Positions 7,955 to 11,447 of a stretch of 11,447 bases of DNA are shown here, piece by piece. The DNA lies in NCBI GenBank assembly GCA_002438605.1, contig DJPR01000039.1, positions 1-11,447 on the forward strand. The letters are read 5' to 3'. The notes beneath the pieces are model-generated. The model worked only from the letters and a program-made list of their open reading frames with translations. It was not told the DNA's origin and searched no databases. Position numbers and translations under genes: made by a program. Position 1 is the stretch's first letter. The number at the start of each line of letters is the position of its first letter. The DNA is from Ruminococcus sp. UBA6407 (GTDB lineage Bacteria; Bacillota; Clostridia; Oscillospirales; Ruminococcaceae).

Positions 7955-8197
7955 ATGGCAGTTAAAATCAGACTCAGAAGAATGGGTGCTAAGAAAGCTC
8001 CTTTTTATCGTATAGTTGTTGCTGATTCAAGATACCCAAGAGACGGCAGATTCATCGAGGAGATTGGTTACTATGATCCTACTAAGGAGCCATCTGTAAT
8101 CAAGGTTGACGCTGATAAGGCTAAGACTTGGCTTTCTAACGGTGCACAGCCAACAGATACAGTAAAGGGTATTTTCAAGAACGAAGGTATTCTCTAA
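7955..8197 (+). CDS. rpsP: 30S ribosomal protein S16 (bS16)
   Basis: This gene encodes 80 residues, normal for bS16. The N-terminus [20 protein letters not shown] is the family signature, followed by [15 protein letters not shown] and IGYYDP. bS16 binds 16S rRNA in the 5' domain and is needed early in small-subunit assembly. GGAGGTG at 7941-7947 precedes the ATG. It is 77 bp after ffh and 75 bp before khpA. The ffh-rpsP-khpA order is the standard Firmicutes arrangement. The codon choice (GCT, GGT, AAG) looks like that of a highly expressed gene. Confidence 0.98.
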   Translation: MAVKIRLRRMGAKKAPFYRIVVADSRYPRDGRFIEEIGYYDPTKEPSVIKVDADKAKTWLSNGAQPTDTVKGIFKNEGIL

Positions 8198-8215
8198 TAT
8201 CTGCATAAGGTAACG

Positions 8216-8249
8216 AAGCGGAGGGCGGACATTCGTCTGACCTCTGTTT
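8216..8249 (+). other. hairpin between rpsP and khpA
   Basis: GAGGGCGGAC (8221-8230) pairs with GTCTGACCTC (8235-8244) around the loop ATTC, with one mismatch and one G-T wobble. The stem extends outwards to 8216-8220/8245-8249 with wobbles. No T-run follows, so it is not a normal terminator. It ends ten bases before the khpA ribosome site (GGAGG 8260-8264) and could be a processing or partial attenuation signal. Confidence 0.45.
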
Positions 8250-8272
8250 ACGATGCTTTGGAGGAAAAATTA

Positions 8273-8506
8273 ATGAAAGATTTATTATATACCATTGCGG
8301 CAGGTCTTGTTGAAGATAAGTCTGCAATTAAAATAACAGAGGACGCTCCTGATGAAGAGGGTGTTATTGTATTCCACCTTTCAGTTGCTCCCGATGATAT
8401 GGGACGTGTAATAGGCAAGCAGGGACGTATTGCAAAGGCACTTCGTACAATTATGCGTGCCGGTGCGGCAAAGAAGGATTTAAAAGTATCTGTTTCTATT
8501 GATTGA
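8273..8506 (+). CDS. khpA: KH-domain RNA-binding protein KhpA (YlqC family)
   Basis: KhpA is a small single-KH RNA-binding protein which, in streptococci, pairs with KhpB and influences cell elongation and division. The 77 residues hold one KH domain: the GxxG loop is GKQG (48-51) within GRVIGKQGRIAKALRTIMRA, followed by the closing strand LKVSVSID. I chose ATG at 8273 because GGAGG (8260-8264) lies eight bases upstream. An in-frame TTG at 8258 would overlap that site and add five residues not expected in the family. It is the last gene of the ffh unit here. rimM and trmD, which often follow it, are absent, and a hairpin begins four bases after the stop. Confidence 0.93.
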   Translation: MKDLLYTIAAGLVEDKSAIKITEDAPDEEGVIVFHLSVAPDDMGRVIGKQGRIAKALRTIMRAGAAKKDLKVSVSID

Positions 8507-8509
8507 TAA

Positions 8510-8537
8510 AAGCCTGTATTCGAGTGAATACAGGCTT
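8510..8537 (+). terminator. 12-bp hairpin ending the ffh-rpsP-khpA unit
   Basis: AAGCCTGTATTC (8510-8521) pairs perfectly with GAATACAGGCTT (8526-8537) around the loop GAGT. It begins right after the khpA stop. The following bases (AGTCTGTC) are only moderately T-rich, so termination may be incomplete or the hairpin may mainly protect the mRNA 3' end. Confidence 0.7.
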
Positions 8538-8567
8538 AGTCTGTCAAAAAGGCTGAAATTGAGTTAA

Positions 8568-8820
8568 GGTAATGCCGCACAAAGTCTTTTGATATGTTTT
8601 GTGCATAATGGGTTTGCAAACTCTTTAGTCAGGTCAAGGGCAGAAAGCCTTGCAGGGTTGTGGGACGGAGTTTCAAAAAGAGCCGTAGAGTGTCTGCAAA
8701 GGGTGAATTAAAAACAGTTCTGCGGACTGATTTTAAGAGGGAACGTTCTGCAAGGGAGCGTTCCCTTACTTTATTCAGGGCAGTACTGCACAAAGAGTGA
8801 CCAAAGATTTTGTGCGGTGC
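8568..8820. repeat. MITE-like structured repeat with inverted ends, non-coding
   Basis: The roughly 250-bp stretch has inverted ends. ATGCCGCACAAAGTCTTT (8572-8589) matches the reverse complement of 8803-8820 at 14 of 18 positions, and the core from CCGCACAAA inwards at 14 of 15. Each end also folds on itself: GCACAAA 8577-8583 with TTTGTGC 8598-8604, and GCACAAA 8788-8794 with TTTGTGC 8809-8815. A central hairpin pairs AGGGAACG (8738-8745) with CGTTCCCT (8759-8766), and CCTTGCAG (8648-8655) can pair with CTGCAAGG near 8748. No credible gene is present; the minus-strand open frame across it has no ribosome site. It is most simply a non-autonomous miniature repeat, but a structured RNA is also possible. 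No clear target duplication is visible. Confidence 0.6.
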
Positions 8821-8900
8821 TGAATCAGCTTTCAACAACCTGAAACTTTTTTTCAATTATTGTATTGTTATAAATATATTTGTATGGAGGTTTTGACTGA

Positions 8901-9716
8901 TTGAAGATACTGCTTTTTCTTTTTATTTGTCTGTTTGTTTACGCCTTGATTGAAAATATTTTTATTCTGAAAATACGCAGAGAAGCTTTTAACAGTGACA
9001 AAAATGCACTGAAAATCGTTCACCTTTCTGACCTGCATAAAAGAAAATTCGGGAAGAATAACAGTCGGCTTTTAGAGATGGTCAAATCAGAATGTCCTGA
9101 TGTAATTATTTTCAGCGGTGACCTTATAACAAGGTATTGCAGTGATTTTACGTCTGCGGGGAACTTCCTTAAAGTCCTCACATCAATTGCTCCTGTTTAT
9201 TATTCATATGGAAATCATGAGCTTGACTTGCCTGAAACGCTTTTTCGGGAGTTTAATTCGATTTTAAATGAGTGTGGTGTAAGGTTTGTGAACAACGGGA
9301 CGGAAAGCATTGACTTTAAGGGACGTAAATTCAATATAACATCAGCTTCACTGAAAAAAACTATCTATAAAAAGAATAACAGTTATAAAAATCTTGACGG
9401 ATATACTGTTGAGGAGCTTGAAAATGCGGTCGGAAAGTCTGAAATCGGCGGCATCAATCTTCTGATTGCTCATAATCCGCTTTTTGCCGATGTATACTCG
9501 GAGTGGGGAGCAGATTATACGTTCAGCGGTCATATTCATGGCGGAGCAGTTGTGATTCCATTTACAAGAATAGGACTGCTTTCGCCTGAACGCAGGTTCT
9601 TTCCCAAATACTCAAAAGGAGTTTTTGAAGTAGGAAATATGAAACTTCTTGTTTCAGGAGGTCTTGGTAAACTGAGGTTATTTAATCCTCCTGAAGTTGT
9701 TGTCTATTTTATCTGA
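8901..9716 (+). CDS. membrane-anchored calcineurin-like metallophosphoesterase
   Basis: This gene encodes 271 residues. Residues 1-23 are hydrophobic (MKILLFLFICLFVYALIENI) and act as an uncleaved anchor or signal. The rest is a two-metal phosphoesterase domain with every landmark: DLH (44-46), GD (73-74), GNHE (104-107), His191 in AHNP and GHIHGG (210-215). The family hydrolyses phosphomono- or diesters, and this subgroup resembles YkuE/LpxH-like enzymes acting at the membrane. The substrate is unknown. The start is TTG at 8901 with GGAGG at 8886-8890, ten bases upstream; no nearby in-frame ATG fits better. The gene stands alone between two hairpin repeats. A promoter in the AT-rich 8850-8880 region is likely, but I see no clean -35/-10 pair. 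Confidence 0.92.
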   Translation: MKILLFLFICLFVYALIENIFILKIRREAFNSDKNALKIVHLSDLHKRKFGKNNSRLLEMVKSECPDVIIFSGDLITRYCSDFTSAGNFLKVLTSIAPVYYSYGNHELDLPETLFREFNSILNECGVRFVNNGTESIDFKGRKFNITSASLKKTIYKKNNSYKNLDGYTVEELENAVGKSEIGGINLLIAHNPLFADVYSEWGADYTFSGHIHGGAVVIPFTRIGLLSPERRFFPKYSKGVFEVGNMKLLVSGGLGKLRLFNPPEVVVYFI

Positions 9717-9727
9717 TTAATCAGAAT

Positions 9728-9783
9728 AAAGGCAACACCGCACAAAGCTTGTGCGGTGTTACCTAAAGTTTTGCCTGATTTTT
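9728..9783 (+). terminator. hairpin of the GCACAAA repeat family, terminator-like
   Basis: AACACCGCACAA pairs perfectly with TTGTGCGGTGTT (12 bp, within 9734-9760), and three further pairs (AGG with CCT) lie beyond one mismatch. An alternative outer pairing joins AGGCAA (9730-9735) to TTGCCT (9771-9776), followed by GATTTTTT, as expected for an intrinsic terminator. The left end, 9731-9747, matches the left end of the 8568 repeat at 14 of 17 positions, so this is probably a minimal member of that repeat family serving as the terminator of the phosphoesterase gene. Confidence 0.75.
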
Positions 9784-9804
9784 TGCACGAAAACAGAAAT
9801 AATT

Positions 9805-9833
9805 ATGCTGCCCATTTCTGAGCAGCATTTTGT
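9805..9833. terminator. short hairpin between convergent genes
   Basis: ATGCTGC (9805-9811) pairs with GCAGCAT (9822-9828), loop ten bases, followed by TTTTGTTGT on the plus strand; the minus-strand side runs into AATTATTTC. It lies 20 bp past the end of the minus-strand catalase fragment and could stop transcripts from that side. The stem is only 7 bp, so strength is uncertain. Confidence 0.5.
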
Positions 9834-9847
9834 TGTATTGCTATAAA

Positions 9848-10318
9848 TTATTTTTTGCGTCCGCAGTTCTTATCGAATGCAGGGTTGCAGGCATAGAAGT
9901 TTTTAGAGTTAAGGTTATCCTGTGTTATACGCAAAGCTTCTCCGAAACGCTGGAAATGCACGATTTCACGCTGACGCAAAAATTTAATCGGGTCACGGAC
10001 ATCAGGGTCATCAGCAAGTCTTAAAATATTGTCGTAGGTTGTTCTTGCTTTTTGTTCCGCAGCCAAGTCTTCTGTCAGGTCTGTGATTACGTCTCCTTTT
10101 GACTGGAAATATGCTGCTGTAAATGGTGCACCCGAAGCTGCAACAGGATATATTCCTGTTGTATGGTCAACAAAATATGTGTCAAATCCACTTTCCTTTA
10201 TTTCTTCGGGTGTAAGATTTTTTGTAAGCTGATATAGTATTGCTGATATCATTTCAACGTGCGCAAGTTCTTCGGTCCCCAGAGAAGCATCGGAAATGTT
10301 CCACAGCGCAAATTCAGC
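9848..10318 (-). pseudogene. cotJC: CotJC-like manganese catalase, 5' end lost at mobile element junction
   Basis: The minus-strand frame is open from 10318 to the stop at 9848-9850 and encodes the C-terminal part of a manganese catalase/spore-coat CotJC protein, which disproportionates hydrogen peroxide. Family landmarks are GTEELAHVEM, LTKNLTPEEI, ASGAPFTAAY, DLAAEQKARTTYDNI, LADDPDV and FLRQREIVHFQRF. Two Glu-x-x-His metal-ligand pairs are kept (in EELAHVE and REIVHFQ), while the N-terminal region with the first Glu ligand (GE.. motif) is absent. A stop codon lies in frame at 10319-10321. Residues upstream of GTEE (LWNISDASL) fit the family poorly, so the true break may be near 10278. The internal ATG at 10252 is unlikely to be a real start, because it lies after the conserved GTEELAHVE ligand motif. 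The gene is therefore probably inactive here. Confidence 0.85.
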
Positions 10319-10487
10319 TCAAAATCCTGCGGTTCGTGGGCTTTGTGTACATAGCTTAAAGACCTCGGACAAGGTATTGAAGTACGGCGAAAACAATAAA
10401 GTAGACTTTTCCGAGCATCCTACAGTAGTTAAGCGTGGCAGCGTTAGAACAATCAATATTTACGCCGCTGTTCCCGATGTTGCATAG
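10296..10487 (+). pseudogene. orphan C-terminal gene remnant at element edge
   Basis: The frame is open on the plus strand across the junction to a TAG at 10485-10487. The part after about 10330 (GLCVHSLKTSDKVLKYGE ... TVVKRGSVRTINIYAAVPDVA) reads like a genuine protein end, but no ribosome site precedes the ATG at 10296 and the first residues come from the junction or catalase antisense. It is probably the 3' end of an element gene cut at the boundary, or a chance frame. I do not recognise the family. Confidence 0.35.
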
Positions 10488-10504
10488 GACAAGCCTATTG
10501 CACA

Positions 10505-10534
10505 TTGGAACTTAACATCAACCTACGGTACAAT
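10505..10534 (+). promoter_or_regulatory. putative sigma-A promoter of the 59-residue gene
   Basis: TTGGAA (10505-10510) and TACAAT (10529-10534) lie 18 bases apart, ahead of AAGGAGG (10542-10548). Transcription would start around 10541, almost at the ribosome site, so a slightly different start or promoter is possible. Confidence 0.45.
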
Positions 10535-10557
10535 ATAAACGCAAGGAGGTCGAGCGT

Positions 10558-10737
10558 ATGAAAGACAAAACCACCCATCTATATTTAGACAGTCACGAAA
10601 GGACGCTGATATTACATAGCCTTGTGGAGCTGAAAAACGCTCTCATACGGCAAGGCAGATATACGGACTGCATTGACGAACTCATTTTTAAGGTAGTCAA
10701 TGCGCCCGTCAAGAAAATGAAAATCGAATATGTCTAA
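10558..10737 (+). CDS. 59-residue mobile-element protein, unknown function
   Basis: The reading frame is short but has a strong ribosome site (AAGGAGG, 10542-10548, nine bases before ATG). The product starts MKDKTTHLYLDSHERTLIL and continues with a helical stretch (HSLVELKNALIRQGRYTDCI, 20-39) and a basic end (VKKMKIEYV). It has no membrane segment or Cys cluster. I recall similar 55-60 residue proteins with the pattern LD..E...L..SL.ELKN.LI.QGRYTD in clostridial integrative elements, but know no function. The strand-then-helices pattern could be a ribbon-helix-helix or small partner fold; this is a guess. A strong terminator follows 15 bp after the stop, and parA begins 123 bp downstream. 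Confidence 0.75.
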   Translation: MKDKTTHLYLDSHERTLILHSLVELKNALIRQGRYTDCIDELIFKVVNAPVKKMKIEYV

Positions 10738-10752
10738 GGCAATTCAAAAGTG

Positions 10753-10791
10753 AGCCGCTTATTCTTTTCCATAAGAGTAAGCGGCTTTTTT
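10753..10791 (+). terminator. intrinsic terminator between the 59-residue gene and parA
   Basis: AGCCGCTTA (10753-10761) pairs with TAAGCGGCT (10778-10786), and TCTT/AAGA pairs continue the stem inwards to a TTCCAT loop. The stem runs directly into TTTTTT (10786-10791). This is a strong terminator, so parA probably needs partial read-through or its own start. Confidence 0.88.
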
Positions 10792-10812
10792 GCGTTCTCT
10801 GTACGATTTACA

Positions 10813-10835
10813 TAGCCGCCTTGACAAAGCGGCTA
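10813..10835 (+). other. hairpin in the parA leader
   Basis: TAGCCGC (10813-10819) pairs with GCGGCTA (10829-10835), loop CTTGACAAA; GATTTA upstream (10805-10810) can add pairs with TAAATC. It shares the AGCCGC/GCGGCT core with the terminator 50 bp upstream, so the arms of the two hairpins could cross-pair as alternatives. It lies just before the parA ribosome site (AAAGGAGG, 10846-10853). Confidence 0.5.
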
Positions 10836-10860
10836 AATCTATGCGAAAGGAGGACGCACT

Positions 10861-11447
10861 ATGTCAAATTGCAAAGTGATTGCTCTGACCAATCAGAAAG
10901 GCGGTGTTGGCAAGACCACAACGGCGGTCAATCTGGGTGTGGGTCTGGCGAAGCAAAGAAAAAGAGTGTTGTTGATTGATGCCGATGCACAGGCAAATCT
11001 CACAATGGCTCTGGGTTACAGCCGACCAGACGATTTACCCATTACGCTTTCCACAATCATGCAGAACATCATAGACGATAAATCTTTTGATGTTTCGCAA
11101 GGGATTTTATCCCACAGCGAGGGCGTTGACCTGCTCCCGTCAAACATTGAGTTATCGGGCTTTGAAGTAAGGCTAATCAATGCGATGAGCCGTGAGCGTG
11201 TTTTGAAAACCTATGTGAATGAGGTTAAGAAAAACTACGATTATGTGCTTATCGACTGTATGCCGAGCTTGGGTATGATAACCATTAACGCATTGGCGGC
11301 GGCTGACAGCGTGGTTATCCCAACACAGCCCCACTATCTTTCTGCAAAAGGCTTAGAGCTGTTGCTTCGCTCCGTGTCAATGGTCAAGCGGCAAATCAAT
11401 CCCAAACTCAGAATTGACGGTATCTTAATGACAATGGTTATGCCCCG
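10861..11447 (+). CDS. ParA/Soj-family partition ATPase (3' truncated by window end)
   Basis: ParA ATPases segregate or maintain plasmids and integrative elements by ATP-dependent DNA binding with a ParB partner. The visible 195 residues include the deviant Walker A loop KGGVGKTT (13-20) with both lysines, the A' motif VLLIDADAQANLT (36-48), and the Walker B strand DYVLIDCMPSLG followed by PTQPHYLSAKGLELL. There is no N-terminal helix-turn-helix extension, so this is the short Soj type. AAAGGAGG at 10846-10853 precedes the ATG. The frame is open at the window edge; a complete protein would be expected at about 250-280 residues. A parB gene is expected next but lies outside. Confidence 0.93.
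   Translation, partial: MSNCKVIALTNQKGGVGKTTTAVNLGVGLAKQRKRVLLIDADAQANLTMALGYSRPDDLPITLSTIMQNIIDDKSFDVSQGILSHSEGVDLLPSNIELSGFEVRLINAMSRERVLKTYVNEVKKNYDYVLIDCMPSLGMITINALAAADSVVIPTQPHYLSAKGLELLLRSVSMVKRQINPKLRIDGILMTMVMP

Larger units (their letters stand above)
10319..11447 (+). mobile_element. left end of an integrated mobile element (partial)
   Basis: The catalase frame breaks off and unrelated DNA with a different style begins. It carries an orphan open-frame tail, a small protein gene preceding parA, attenuator-like hairpins and a plasmid-type ParA gene, a set typical of clostridial conjugative or mobilisable elements. The left boundary is approximate (10278-10320); no inverted repeat or attachment core can be named with only one junction in view. 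No integrase or relaxase is inside the window, so the element class is undetermined. Confidence 0.6.

Noticed and set aside
8258..8272. Upstream TTG start for khpA
   Set aside because: The codon overlaps the GGAGG ribosome site that serves the ATG at 8273, and the extra residues MEEKL simply translate that site.
8629..8856. Minus-strand open frame of 75 codons across the repeat region
   Set aside because: It runs through the inverted-repeat structure, lacks a ribosome site and has a low-quality Arg/Leu/Ser-rich composition. It is more likely a chance frame carried by the repeat.
9830..10024. Plus-strand open frame of 64 codons opposite the catalase fragment
   Set aside because: It is antisense to clear CotJC protein sequence and has no ribosome site.
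9848..10252. Complete short catalase starting at Met encoded at 10252-10250
   Set aside because: Family sequence GTEELAHVE continues in frame upstream of this Met, so it is an internal methionine of a truncated gene, not a start.

Overview
The window looks like chromosome from a low-GC anaerobic Firmicute, most likely a Ruminococcus-type gut clostridium (Oscillospiraceae/Ruminococcaceae). The evidence is AT-rich DNA, strong GGAGG ribosome binding sites, sigma-A promoters, the ylxM-ffh-rpsP-khpA order, a CotJC-type manganese catalase, and protein sequences of clostridial character. The genus is an inference from style, not from a database match. The right-hand 1.1 kb is the start of a mobile element.

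Layout. Positions 1-112 hold a 45-bp tandem repeat. Its first bases equal the right arm of the long terminator hairpin found later at 5897-5931. An extended -10 promoter (177-205) then opens a probable five-gene run on the plus strand: a small three-helix membrane protein (284-625), a D-2-hydroxyacid dehydrogenase (676-1635), proB (1684-2484), proA (2505-3752) and a 701-residue acidic, largely disordered, single-pass membrane protein (3773-5878). The run ends at a perfect 16-bp terminator hairpin. ProB and ProA together carry glutamate to glutamate-5-semialdehyde for proline synthesis. The flanking genes have no obvious link to that pathway.

A consensus promoter (6011-6039) starts the second unit: ylxM, ffh, rpsP and khpA, covering signal recognition particle targeting, a small ribosomal subunit protein and a KH RNA-binding protein. 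In many Firmicutes rimM, trmD and rplS come next. Here the unit stops at a hairpin (8510-8537), followed by about 250 bp of non-coding DNA with inverted ends and several internal hairpins (8568-8820), which looks like a miniature repeat element. A metallophosphoesterase with an N-terminal membrane anchor follows (8901-9716), then a second hairpin sharing the same terminal motif (9728-9783).

On the minus strand, 9848-10318 encodes the C-terminal two thirds of a CotJC-like manganese catalase. The N-terminal part is missing because unrelated DNA begins somewhere between about 10278 and 10320. That DNA carries an open-frame remnant, a 59-residue protein with its own promoter and terminator, and the first 195 codons of a ParA/Soj ATPase that runs off the window. 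It reads as the left end of an integrated conjugative or mobilisable element inserted into the catalase gene.
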